Below the pieces are notes generated by a model, which was not told the DNA's origin, did no database searches, and saw nothing but the letters and a program-made list of their open reading frames with translations. The translations under genes and the position numbers were made by a program. This document shows, in pieces, positions 11,101 through 21,510 of a DNA stretch of 64,000 bases (positions are counted from its first letter, which is position 1; the number at the start of each line of letters is the position of its first letter). Origin of the DNA: Ypsolopha sequella (lineage: Eukaryota > Arthropoda > Insecta > Lepidoptera > Ypsolophidae); contig OW203986.1 in assembly GCA_934047225.1 (NCBI GenBank), forward strand, positions 26,725,221 to 26,789,220. Direction: 5' to 3'.

Positions 11101-14100
11101 GAATTAGAAAAAAGCGGTTTTGTCACAATCCGGCGGCGAAACTCATGACCTTACACGTGACCAGTTGAGGTCACATCTTGACATCTTGTTACTCGAAACG
11201 TAGAGTTACAGACTGTACTGTACGCCCATAGTCTAATTAAAGCCTCCGCTGTCTGTCTGTCCGTCTGTCCGTCATCCGTCCGTCCGTCCGTCTGACCGTC
11301 CGTCCGTCTGTCACAGGGATCTACAGCACCAGCCGTTATAGGTAGCCATTTGAAATTTTCACACAGTACATGTTACAATGGCCTGTAACACGGCAAATAA
11401 AAAAAAATATAAAATGTCTTCCGGTCTAATAACTTTGGTGATAGTTATGCCTAGTTTACACGGGTAGAGTAGGAAGTCAAAAGCGATAAATAGTTTCGCA
11501 AGTTACTCTGCTACTAACTAGTTTAAATGTAAACCTGGCTTTAGCGCTGATACATCTACAAAATCAAGAACATATTCAGTCGATTTCATCTGAGGAATGC
11601 TGGTAAGAAAATGATTTAATTTGCATACAAATTAAACGCACGAGGTTTCAAGTTTTATAACCCGAATCAATAGACTTTGGAACTAAACATGGCCACCGAC
11701 CCTTCTTTCCACCTCTCACTTACCCACTATCTCCGTCTATATTCGCACATCAAAATACAGATAGCATTAAAATAAAAGCAGGCAATGTATATTGTCGATC
11801 GCTCAGTGAGGGATTTTCTGACAGTTTATTTAAAAAAAGAAACCTTGGTTCCAAATTACTCGACAGATGGCGTTGAAGAGACTTGGTCTGACTGAGTGTT
11901 GCTAATGGGCGCTTTTATAATTTTGCTCGGTAACGGCATCGGCAGCACGGCACGATATTTTTTACCGTCACGTTTTAACAGGGATTCATGTCGTGATGAT
12001 ATGTTTTATGTTTATGTAAATTTCAATATAAAAGTTCATTTGTTTATTACAACATCTATTTTTTTTGCACGTATCTTGTTATCATCGTGGTTTCGATCAC
12101 TAATAAATAAACTTTTATTTTTTTATTAGAAATAAATTCGTTCACATCGATCAAAATGTTTTTGAGTTGGCAACCATGTCTCGTCAACGCCATCCATTGA
12201 AATATTCCGAACTATTTCTTTTTTTAATTAGCTGTCAGAAAATCCCTCATTAAATCCCATATTGTGATGTAACAATATGTCGAATGGTGCAAGTGGTCTA
12301 TGCTGACAGTACAGCAAGAGCGGCCGGCCATTTCTATTCCCAAGGTCTATTGATTCGGGTAATACCTGAATGACTATGACAGTTTCACACGAGTTTGTCA
12401 TTTAGTCAAGTGACTTTTCTTGTTCAAGGGGAAGTGTGGGTAGGGAAGGGTTAAAAGAAGCCAACCTTCGGACATATTGCAGTAATGAGCATTCTATGCC
12501 ACCGGCACACAAGAAAATGATATATTATATAAGATTTCTGTCGCGTAGTGTTGGAGTATTGTTTTTTTTTAGGTAGGAAACGGCTGAAGAAATTTTTGTG
12601 AAACATTTAAGTAAACTAACTTGACTCCTTATGACTAACGTAAACATTTTTTTTAAATTTGTGGATATATTAATAATTTGCAATATTCCGCTAAACACTC
12701 TTACCATGCTATTCAAAATGCAAGCACCGACCGCCCTCCCGCATAAAACATGCACAAGCAAAGCAAGCAGTACGAGCACAAAATAAAGCAATCTTAAATA
12801 ACAAGCAAGAAAACTAACTTGCTTTGCTTGTGCATGTTTTATGCGGGAGGGCGGTCGGTGCTTGCATTTTGAATAGCATGGTAAGAGTGTTTAGCGGAAT
12901 ATTGCAAATTATTAATATATCCACAAATTCATGATGGACTTCCGCAAAGTAACGCCTTCTTCAATAAATTTTAAAGTAAACAAAGCAAAAAAATAATTCC
13001 TTAAATTCCTTATTCTGTACTTATGTAAAACTTTGTGAAAAGAATTTTTCAATTATTAGGTCTATAGGGGAAGGTAGCCCATATTGGACCAATTTTGGTT
13101 CAAATGAAACTTTCTTAGAAATGTGATGATTTAGGGTTTTGATTTCGGTCTTATTGCAAAGAGCAGTTATCTATTATCAACGTTTTATTTAGTTAAAACT
13201 ATTGCTTATTGGCAAATACAAAATAATTCTGTTTTTAAAAAAGCTTCCAAAAGGTACGATATAGGAAACCGGTATCCCAATTTGTACCTATGGTATCCCG
13301 AATTGTACTTAGTAAATATGTACTAACATTTTGAAGTAAAATGCTATTAAAATTTAAGTCTTAAATTCCCTCAGTAAACAAAAATATCATATCTCCCTAT
13401 ATTGTTTTGGATAAAGCAAAAATCTTTTGTTTTTTTAATTCTGACATATCAATATGAACCATCTTATAATATTATCTTCTAGCCTCATTATTCATAGTTT
13501 CATTTTAAAGCATTGATTATTGATAATTTCTTAATAAGATCTAGTTATTCTGTGTTTTTTTAAGTACGATTTAGGCACGTTGTGGTGGTACGATATTAGC
13601 AACAGAGACATTAGACCAAAAAAACGAAAAACATTTTTCGAAAAATGCTTAACAAACCACAGAAAAATGTATGTCCATCTTATCTCCAAAACTGATGGAC
13701 CGAAAAATATCAAAAAAAATCGTGGTAATATTATGTATTTACATAAAGATTACAGGAAAAATATAGTGGTTGAGAAGTTCACGAACACAAAATGACAAAA
13801 TAAAATTTTTCATCCACCATACATACCTTTTTGGTTTCGAGTACGGTAAAAAATTTCGAATTTGATTCGATGAATGAATAATGCGATGACTCGCATTTGA
13901 CCGGTATTTTATATGGGAGTTGCTTAATATATTTTTTTTTATTTGTCGTGTTAGAAGCCATAAAAAAATGTATTCTGTGAAAATTTCAACTGGCTACTAT
14001 AACGGCTAAGGCTGTAGACCCCTGTGACAGACGGACATACAGACAGACAAAGTCCTTCGAACCCTCTTTACCTGTATGCATAAAACATAAAACTCTAATG

Positions 14101-17100
14101 AATTAAAAATATTCCTAAATCGAAGCAGGGAAATAAAATTTTAATTGTTTTTACTAAAATGTTTTGTATGTTCGAATTTAAGTTGACCTCAATATTTACA
14201 TATGAAATTTTTTACGTCACTTTGAATAAGCTCAAATTTTTAGAACTCATTGTATATAAATAAGCGATAAAAAGCTTTTGCTTGTTTACACGATGATTTA
14301 AAATAAATTTGCGGAACTTACCATAAAATACCTCATGCAAATTGTAATACAGAAGTGTATTTGTTGATTTTATTTGCATATTTCATGCAAATTGACTTGA
14401 TCTAGAAATCTAGACAATAAAAAATACTATAAATTAATAAAACCAAACAACATCGTATATATTCATAGCTGTCCCCATATACCACTTCGCCATTATACAT
14501 CTATCAACCACGGAAAAACCAGAATATTTTTCCGTCACTGCCCCGGGGTGTTGCGGGGTAATGCGGGGAGGGTACCAAGCAAGGAAATGAAATAGAGATG
14601 GGATAGTATGGAATGACATTTGTATACAACGCGTAACAGAAAGGTGTAGCCATATTTGAAGAGCTTATTCAGTCAATGGTATAGAACAACTTTTACTATG
14701 GAGCCAACCCTGAATACTCAAAAAAAAAATCTGCCCTTCCATACATTTCGACCGAGCGGCATTGCAGTATTCTATGAAACAGTACATTTTTTTTTTAAGA
14801 TACAGTGTTTGTTCCATAGTAAAAGTCGTTCTATACCATTGACTGAATAAGCTCTTCAAATATGGTTACACCTTTCTGTTACACGTTGTATAATATAATA
14901 GTAGTGCAATTGCACTGATGTGTTGGCGAAAAAGGTTTGCCCTTCTTAAGGCGATTAGCATCGCCAAATTAGCAGCTCGATATTTGTCACTACGAATATC
15001 AACGGAAACGACATTGAAATAACGTTTATATCAGCGCGCAATGCATAGTGGCTGTTACGACGCTCGCTGCGTCCTTGATAAGGCGAAATAGGAGAAAATT
15101 ATACTTTTCACATGGACGTGATTGTTCGATTGAATAATCCTATGTTATGTTTATAGCTATCAAGTTCATCTTTTTATCAAAGTATATATGAATTCAATCG
15201 GTTAAGCCACTTAGGAGCAGTAGGAAATTTAAGCCAAAAACAGCATTCAGTTGAAAAAAAAAATCATGTAGAAGTTTTGATGGTATGAAAAAGAAAAATG
15301 TTGCATATGTTGTCTAAGAGTTGATTATTCATAATACATTTTTTGATTATTTTTGGTTTGGCCATAAATAAGGAGTAGGCTTAAGAAAGTACCCATTTGG
15401 CAATAGTAAGGCCCTTAAGAGGCTATGCAAATTTTATTTTTGTCTCTGTCACTCCGTAATAAGCGTGCAGGTTCGAATCCTGGCCCGGGGAATTTTTTCA
15501 AATTCTTGTCTTTGGATTTGTTTCTGATTGATCTTTTCTAGTTTGTAATGCACTGTAATAATATTTAGAGTATTCATAGCGATGGATTTCGCAAAATAAA
15601 CATAATCATAATGTTTCTTATTTATGTTGGTTCTTACTAACATTGCACAGTTAAATAAAACGGTTTTATCTTAGACCAGCTAGATTAGCAAGATAGAAAA
15701 GGTCAACAGCCGATAAGCGTGGGTCTGGGTATGGGTTGTATAACCTATATGTTAATAGGTTAATCCATCATCATCCATCAGCCTAGTTCGTCCACTGCTG
15801 GACATAAGCCTTTCCAGGACTTTGCCACTCCCCGCGGTCATCCTGGAAGAATTGCCCAAACTCACACACGCTGGGCAGGCGGGTTGGTGAGCGCGGTGCC
15901 GAAATCCTCGCACGAAAGACGCCGCTGCCCGTCACCAGTCTGTTCCATATAACGCCCGGCTATTAGGGATGGATATACCGCCATCCATCGGTCCCAGGTT
16001 AATAAGTTAATAAGGCGGGAAAAAGAGCAAAATGTGGACAAGTGGTGGAACAGCACCGATTTGAACAACTGCTTCAAAATTCAAAAGGTTTATTTTGCAA
16101 AGTAGGTATATACAAGTTGACTTTTTGACCATCGTCCAAATTCAAACTGGTGGCTTGGTAAATGATCAGTATCATACATCAATAAAAAATTTTTTGAAAT
16201 TCGTAAAATGAAATTTCGACTCCCCATAGTGATTCACTCGGGACTGGAGTTGAATTTATATGGGAAGCCGAAATTTCATTATAAAAATTTCACAAAAATT
16301 GTTACTGATCCAAGATACTGATAACTTATCAAGCCTCCAGTATGAATTTGGACGATGATCAAAAAGTCATCTTGTATAATACACGTTTCACAAGTCAAAT
16401 TTTAATCTTATAAAAATAAATGTAATAAAATAATAAATGTACATGAACTAGATTAAATGTTTATTTAATTTATGTAGCAATATACAAGGTGAATTTTTGA
16501 TCATCGTCCAAATTCATACTGGTGGCTTGGTAAGTGATCAGTATCATGGATCAATAACAATTTTGGTGAAATTCGTAAAATTAAATTTCGACTCCCCATA
16601 AAGATTCACTCGGGAGTGGAACTGAATTTCTATGGGAAGCCGAAATTTCAATTTACGAATTTCACAAAAATTGTTACTGATCCAAGATACTGATCACTTA
16701 TTAAGCCTCCAGTATGAATTTGGACGATGATCAAAAAGTCACCTTGTATATACGATTAAAATTATAGGTAAAATATTATTATACAAGGTGAAATCCAATC
16801 AACCGCCCGAACTCATACCGGAGACCCGGCCAGGGACCAGGAACAAGGTTCAATGATCACCAACCGAGCCCCCAGCACGAATCCAGGCGGCCGACCAAAT
16901 CCCATCCTGTATACTACATAGTAATAGGTTACATATATAAATACATGCCTACCTCCGCCCATTCGAGTAGTCTTGTTTAGAAGAATTGCCAAGAAACTTG
17001 GCAAGATCATGTCTTTTTTTAACATAAACTTATACTATACATCAAATTACTTATATCTACTTTAACCAAATATACAAGACAGCAGTAATTCAGGTTAATG

Positions 17101-20100
17101 AAAAAAGAAAAACATACATACGAGTATCTTTGCCTACCTGTCTCATACAGTCTATTTCCTTTTACAGTCTGTAATTAATTAATGTTAACTCTTTAAAGGA
17201 ATCAAAAGTTAGGAGATTATACCAATTAATTAAATTATTACCTACTATCATCACAATCAGTATCACTATAACACCATGCTTCACCATCATCCACTTTCAC
17301 TTTTAGCTTTTTCACGTGTTCCCTAGACCCCCAGAAACATGCATCAGCATTGACCTCTGCATTATCCCCGAAAATTAGAAAATTAGGTTGGTTTGAACCC
17401 CTTAAAGTGACCCAAAAAGTAGCTGTCACAAAAAAAATTATATATATTTCGCCTCGGAAATGAGCTCTATTGGGTCGCTGATCACGATTGTTCGGTCCAA
17501 ATTGAACAATTTTATTACAGACTAGACGTGACACAAAATTTTCAATATTCCCAAAAAAATAATTACTTTGTCACAAATTCCAGTACAGAATATGGAATTT
17601 TGGACCTCAAAATCATGAGGTTGGTATGATTCAAGTTTTCCGATTTTTAGTTCTAATTTGGCATAGATCTAGATAATGTCAACGGACTCAGCCTAAAATA
17701 TAATAAAAATATTCTGACTTCTAAATGCCATCCCTATATTACGTCATAGATTTTTGCCAATATTTTGACCTCTCCTACAATCATCACATCGTGACCCCAC
17801 GCTCTTACAAAAGTCAAGTAATTTTCATTATAATATTGCCATGTAAACAACAGTTCTTTTTCTTTTCTCAAGACCCATTTATGCTCATGTCATTTGATAT
17901 TACCATCATTCACAGACCAGACCCCCCCCCCCCATTTTAAATGACGTAATCTAAGGACGGCCCCTAACTTCTTAAATTATTCAACCGAAGAAGGCCAGAC
18001 AGATACCGAAGCTACCAGCTTACCGGTTTCTCCGAGACCCTAAAAACTCAAGTGGTTCGAATTCCTTATTATATATGTTCTGGTTCGAACGCTTCATCTA
18101 GTATTATGTTATCTGGTATTTTTATTCATTTTATTTTGTATCTACTAACGATTTAAAAGGAAACAAGAAATAGCTCAGCACAGCGTTTTGCGGGGGTCGC
18201 GCTTTAATGTAAAACCCTTACCATGAACTCCATATGCTCAATAACGGTGAGGTCCTCCACAGCCAGGTCTTCCTGCGGCACGAAGCCAGATATCCGCGCG
18301 ATGAGGTCGGCGCCAGCCAGTCTGCCGTTCAGCATCAGGTAGCCCGTCATGGCGCTCTTGTCTCGGCGGCTGATGGCTGCCAGCAGGGTCGTCTTGCCTG
18401 CACCACTGTGGTACACAAGGAAATTAAGGCGGCGTTTTCTCAATATATGTCTCTTTTCAAACTCACTTTATACCATGAAATTGTGACAATAAAAAAAAAA
18501 AAAAGTAATATTTGACTCTTTGATCTTAATATTTCGGCCGTTCGATTTCTCGATTACTTGCATTTCCCTGCATCCAATAAAATCGCAAAAATAGACCTAA
18601 ACTATGATGTAAATACATTTTTATTTGAGTTATATTAAGTTTTGGACAATAAAACTTATACCAAAATAAACGTGGTACAAATTGAGTTACGAGTATAAAA
18701 CGGCCGTCATATTTAACAACCCATCCTTCTCATTCAAAAAAAAAAAAAAATACAATTATAGAATTAAATGAAACTTGAGGATAATTCATGATTTATATAA
18801 AAAAAATATTAATATAAATAAGAGTGTGAGGCGTAACGTCGTCGCGTAAACGTCTTCACTCGCCCAGATGAAGGCAGTCTAAATCTGCTGAAACTGGTCG
18901 GCATTCTCGATCATAACACGTATTGAGGTGAGCCGTTTTTACATAAATAAAAATAAAAAAAACTTTGAAATCACGAGATTTCTGAGCGGCCCGCTTCCAC
19001 TGAGCAGGATAGTCAAGTGTAAAATGAAAGCGTTAGAGCAGGACCGATTTCTCCGGATACCCTTTCCTGAAAAATGAAGATGAAAATTGTCCACAGGTCC
19101 CGCTTTTCGCTCGTATTACAATGGCTGTAATCACTTTTTTATGAGGTATTTGAGAATAGACGATGTGTGATTTTACTTGGTGAACCTATCTATTGGTTTA
19201 AAAGAATGTAATATAGGTTTTCCGTGTTATAATTTTATTTACCTCGAACCCATTAAAGCGACAAGGTTGCCAGACGATACGGAGCCACTCACTGAAAAAA
19301 GAAAAATATAATTAACGTGATATATAAAACAGTTCCGTGACAGACAGACAACAGCCCAAACCGTTGAAAACAGAAACATGCAATTTGGAATATAACGTCT
19401 TATGTCTATAAGACGCTACCGTAAAAATTTTGGCACTATTTGGAGTTCTGTAAGTATTTTAAGGAAGTTTTCCCGTTTTTCTACGACATCCAGTTAAAAA
19501 AAGGGTTATAAATTAACATTATATCATTGCAGTATAGAAACGCAGAAATAAAAGTAAATCTGGATGTGAGAAGCTCTGAACCGGGAATCGAACCCGGGAC
19601 CTCTCGCTAATTTATATCTCCTTGTAATGTATATAATGTTAATTTATATCCCCTTGCGATGGATAAATCGCCAAGTGTTCAAACATAGAAATTTATTTCT
19701 GTCATAGTTTTAAAAAAAGGGTTTGAATAGCTTTTACTCGATAGAAATAATTATCGAAATACGGTCTTCTAACACACTTTTTCACCTAGTTTGATGAATA
19801 GGAATCAGGACAGAACTGAACATGTTTGGTTAGATGGGTTAGATGCAATATCTAGATTTTGGTTGAAGAAAATGTTGCTAGCTGTTTTTATTCGCGTTAT
19901 TCCGCTCGGAGTGACAGGGACCATTGAAAAAGTGCATAAAGAGAGGAATGTTCAAGTTTCATCAAATCAAGGGTTGAAACGGGGTGCAAATTTTGAAAAT
20001 GCGTTCCCGACGTGTACAACCATTATGTTAAAATTCATGCGGACGAAATCACGGGCGTTTTCTTGTTAACCTAAGTTACCTACGATATTTTGTATTTTGT

Positions 20101-21381
20101 CATTTTTGACTTTTGACAGTATTTCGTTAGTTTCGGGAAAAGTCAAGATAACCCGAGCATACCTTGTACATAGTAAATTTAAAATTTTAGCCATTTTTAC
20201 ATATTATGAATATGTGCCTAATAGAAATGTGCTTAACGTTTCGAAGGAAGGGTATTTAGATTAAATCCGAGTCTTATATGTTCATAACATACCTTGTTAG
20301 ATAAACATTGACTAACATCTCCAATTTAAATCACCTATCTCTGTTTCTAAGCGATCCAAGAGTCATAGTTATGTATAGAGTTACGAAACTTGGACCTTCT
20401 AAACTTGTTCGATGGAATAAATTTCAACACTTTAAATAGTTACCAAAGTTATCTTTATTATTTATTTATTAAAATTTTAAATTTAAATAAGCGATCGCTA
20501 GGTTGATTGTGTTTCCGTAAAAGTTGGCAACAACGTTGGGAAGACGTTTCACATTGCTCAAGATAAAGTCAACACTCGATAATACGAGTACCTCTGAAAC
20601 CTTCAGAACAGAGATGAGGTATTTATTTTCATTGTTCTCATTTTTCTACTCCCATACTTCAATAAGGCCGATTGACCAATGTTATAATAATACATAATAG
20701 CACTGCAATTCTGCCCTGTGATTGGCCCAATTTATTATAAAATCAGCGACTAAAATTTCCGTTTTTTTTAGTCTAGGCAAAGATGAGCGAAGATGCCTTA
20801 CAGCCTCGAATGCTCCCAAAGAACTCCTTCAATAAGGGTTAGTCCGCTAGGGTTAGTTAGCTTATAAGAGAAAAAAAATTAACCCCGTGTTTTCTTTATC
20901 ATTTTTCATGAAATAGTTAGGTAGTTGAAAATATTATAAATAACATCACGCGATAACTATATTTTTGATGTTCATAGTAAAGTGTTGTGTCAAACTGGAC
21001 ATAATTAGTCATTGGGACACATAATGGCTCATGTTCAGTTCTTCTGGTTTATTCGTCGAAGGTTCAATTGGATAAAATATCATTTCTATCTTTCATGCTA
21101 GTCATATTTAGGTTAGAGTACCCCAAGCGATTTGTTTTGCTTTAAATCATATATACTTTAATTTATTTACCTCCATGCAAAACTTTGACATCCTCATACG
21201 TAGCAGACCTCCATATGCTGGTCTGGTGCTTCTTCTTTCTGTACACGCAAAGGTCCTTCCACGCCAGGGTCAGGTTCTCGGGTCCATCGCTGAAAGCATC
21301 CTGGTTGTCGTCATCCACCCAGTTAACGACGGCTCCGGTGAGGATGTTGCGAGTGGGGATCTTTAGGCCTAGCTCTGTCAT
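7960..21381 (-). CDS. ABCG half transporter (brown/ok-like), 5' five coding exons
   Basis: Five minus-strand exons join in frame at GT/AG sites: 21171-21381, 19243-19291, 18222-18405, 10096-10248 and 7960-8198. They encode about 278 residues, an N-terminus plus a complete ABCG nucleotide-binding domain. Motifs in order: LAWKDLCVY near residue 39, Walker A GSSGAGKT, Q-loop FVPQEDL, signature LSGGERKR, Walker B ILFCDEP, D-loop GLDS and H-loop VHQP. The family pumps pigment precursors or urate into granules as heterodimers. The GAGKTTLLAAIS segment resembles Drosophila brown, so brown or the lepidopteran ok paralogue is likeliest. Exon 5 ends at a donor GT at 7959, and no membrane-domain exon was found to its left, so the gene runs off the window or has a first remaining intron of about 8 kb. 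Start choice: ATG at 21381 has an in-frame TGA upstream, and a TTCACAG acceptor near 21405 implies a non-coding upstream exon. Confidence 0.92.
8299..9435. mobile_element. DNA transposon with 30-bp inverted ends, in ABCG intron 4
   Basis: The left end TAGTGCGCGCCAATATTTTA and the inverted right end near 9404-9435 match over about 32 bp through GTCGCCTCTGA. The flanks read TA on both sides. There is no transposase frame. A second inverted-repeat element is nested at 8428-8981. Confidence 0.65.
8428..8981. mobile_element. Nested inverted-repeat element
   Basis: The ends GTAGGGCCACTGAGTGATGG (left) and GTAGAGCCACTGAGTGATGG (right, inverted) bound about 554 bp inside the 8299-9435 element. The interior near 8587-8640 begins CAGTGGCGTAGGTATC, resembling a hAT end, but no matching right end was found. 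Confidence 0.55.
9797..9870 (-). repeat. tRNA-Lys-like SINE head or tRNA pseudogene
   Basis: On the minus strand an A-box-like GTAGCTCAGTTGGGAGAGCA, a loop with UUU at the anticodon position and a B-box-like GGTTCAAATCC are in the right order. The acceptor strands do not pair and the anticodon stem has a mismatch, so this is not a functional tRNA. A related, more decayed copy lies at 28565-28620. Confidence 0.6.
10096..10248 (-). CDS. ABCG exon 4, ABC signature
   Basis: Exactly 51 codons in phase 0 at both ends. It carries the helical subdomain and the signature LSGGERKRVALAVQ. Acceptor TCGCACAG, donor CAG|GTAGGA. It is separated from exon 3 by an 8-kb intron full of repeats. Confidence 0.93.
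10488..10749. mobile_element. MITE-2 copy 1, 262 bp
   Basis: Ends CACCGAGTAACAGAAAGG and CCTTTCTGTTACACGTTG are inverted, flanked by TA on both sides. The long arms, around GAGCTTATTCAGTCAATGG, pair nearly to the centre, so the element is a foldback. A second copy at 14627-14888 has the same length. Confidence 0.8.
11658..12363. mobile_element. Outer inverted-repeat element with a nested MITE
   Basis: Left end ACCCGAATCAATAGACTTTG and inverted right end ACCCGAATCAATAGACCTTG bound about 706 bp. A second element with its own termini sits inside at 11807-12250, giving an insertion order of outer first. Confidence 0.55.
11807..12250. mobile_element. Nested MITE with long inverted termini
   Basis: TGAGGGATTTTCTGACAG at the left and its complement at the right continue as imperfect arms of about 70 bp (AAAAAAAGAAA and GATGGCGTTGA blocks pair). 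No transposase is present. The internal open frame at 11896-12129 has no recognised homology. Confidence 0.6.
12656..12929. repeat. Perfect 112-bp inverted repeat with 50-bp loop
   Basis: Left arm 12656-12767 and right arm 12818-12929 are exact reverse complements over 112 bp by direct reading, from AATTTGTGGATATATTAATA to CACAAGCAAAGCAAG. The 50-bp spacer (12768-12817) is unpaired. The arm sequence was not seen elsewhere in the window and it shows no MITE-like target duplication. It lies in ABCG intron 3. Confidence 0.9.
14627..14888. mobile_element. MITE-2 copy 2, 262 bp
   Basis: Ends CAACGCGTAACAGAAAGG and CCTTTCTGTTACACGTTG, flanked by TA. Because the arms are nearly self-complementary, both strands give an open frame starting with the same residues (MKSLFSQWYRTTFTME). 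Confidence 0.82.
14950..15414. mobile_element. TTAA-flanked MITE-4, copy 1
   Basis: Bounded by TTAA at 14946-14949 and 15415-15418. The ends are imperfect inverted repeats: GGCGATTAGCATCGCC against GGGCCTTACTATTGCC. A second copy at 29739-30183 also sits between TTAA tetranucleotides, with better terminal agreement (TCGCCAAAT inverted). TTAA targeting suggests a non-autonomous piggyBac relative. Confidence 0.6.
15768..15995 (-). repeat. Rep-B fragment, minus strand
   Basis: Shorter copy of the GATG-tailed repeat, with the tail side at about 15768 (CCATCATCCATCAGCC) and the body through GGGATGGATATACCGCCATC. It is truncated compared with the copy at 60435-60800. Confidence 0.65.
16113..16374. 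mobile_element. MITE-3 copy 1, 262 bp foldback
   Basis: TA-flanked element with inverted ends CAAGTTGACTTTTTGACCAT and its partner near 16355-16374. The arms pair through most of the element, including GAAATTTCGACTCCCCATA against TATGGGAAGCCGAAATTTC around the centre. Family members: 16485-16746, 44237-44498, 52847-53108. Confidence 0.85.
16485..16746. mobile_element. MITE-3 copy 2, 262 bp foldback
   Basis: Same structure and length as copy 1, in the same orientation, 110 bp downstream. Ends CAAGGTGAATTTTTGATC and GATCAAAAAGTCACCTTG, TA on both sides. Confidence 0.85.
16784..16909. mobile_element. GC-shifted short relative of MITE-3
   Basis: Begins CAAGGTGAAATCCAATCAAC and ends CCAAATCCCATCCTG between TA dinucleotides, 126 bp long. 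Aligned by eye to both ends of MITE-3, many A or T positions read G or C. The central part is missing. It could be an independent related family rather than a decayed copy. Confidence 0.55.
18222..18405 (-). CDS. ABCG exon 3, Walker A and Q-loop
   Basis: Encodes GAGKTTLLAAISRR through IEHMEFM, ending in phase 0 at the donor ATG|GTAAGG. It carries most of the P-loop and the Q-loop (GFVPQEDL). Acceptor CCACAG at 18406-18411. Confidence 0.92.
18771..18940 (+). repeat. Interspersed repeat shared with 28331-28474
   Basis: Starts AAACTTGAGGATAATTCATG and ends TATTGAGGTGAGCCGTTTT, both present in the second copy. The interiors differ in length. The second copy folds back on itself (AACGGCTAACCTCAATAAC against TTATTGAGGTGAGCCGTT). 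Class not assigned. Confidence 0.5.
19243..19291 (-). CDS. ABCG exon 2, 49-bp micro-exon
   Basis: Recognised by phase and homology: acceptor TTTTTTCAG, donor GAG|GTAAAT. It completes a valine codon from exon 1 and encodes VSGSVSSGNLVALMGS, the strand preceding Walker A. The last two bases (AG) complete the serine of GSSGAGKT with exon 3. Confidence 0.88.
19574..19604 (-). repeat. tRNA T-arm-like (B-box) fragment
   Basis: The minus strand contains CCGGGTTCGATTCCCGG, a perfect T-arm stem and loop. No A-box or anticodon arm is evident in the expected upstream position, so this is a SINE or tRNA fragment, not a tRNA gene. Confidence 0.45.
19605..21170. other. ABCG intron 1, no recognised feature
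   Basis: AT-rich sequence without convincing exons or well-bounded elements. The plus-strand open frame at 19791-20069 has no recognisable domain. A small imperfect palindrome lies near 20665-20745 (GCCGATTGACCAATG against TGTGATTGGCCCAAT). Confidence 0.35.
21171..21381 (-). CDS. ABCG exon 1 (coding), N-terminus
   Basis: Encodes residues 1-70 plus one base. It starts MTELGLKIPTR, has an acidic stretch (VDDDNQDAF) and leads into LTLAWKDLCVY, the conserved strand before the ATPase core in white/scarlet/brown proteins. The donor is GAG|GTAAAT. Confidence 0.88.
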
Positions 21382-21510
21382 CGTGATGTTACGTCATTTG
21401 GCACTGTGAACAAAGGGGTGGGTGAAAAATATGAAAATTAGGTACAGTAGCGCGGGAAACTTCGATCTGCTAATGGCAAAATAGAGTACGTGGCATGCAT
21501 GGCACATACA

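Larger units (their letters stand above)
10249..18221. other. ABCG intron 3, repeat-filled
   Basis: This 8-kb intron contains the dated elements listed separately (10488, 11658, 12656, 14627, 14950, 15768, 16113-16909). It also holds a GTCC/GTCT microsatellite at about 11250-11325, a Rep-A-like block at 13660-13830, a 12-C homopolymer near 17925-17936 and a block at 17645-17700 that recurs at about 60280-60330. No further coding exon was recognised. The open minus-strand stretch at 17238-17534 is unassigned. Confidence 0.5.

Noticed and set aside
11245..11325. CRISPR-like spaced repeats in the GTCC/GTCT tract
   Set aside because: It is a plain tetranucleotide microsatellite without spacers, in a eukaryotic genome.
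17238..17534. 98-residue minus-strand open frame in ABCG intron 3
   Set aside because: A donor-like GTAATA follows, but no domain is recognised and neighbouring sequence is repetitive. Not enough for a gene call.
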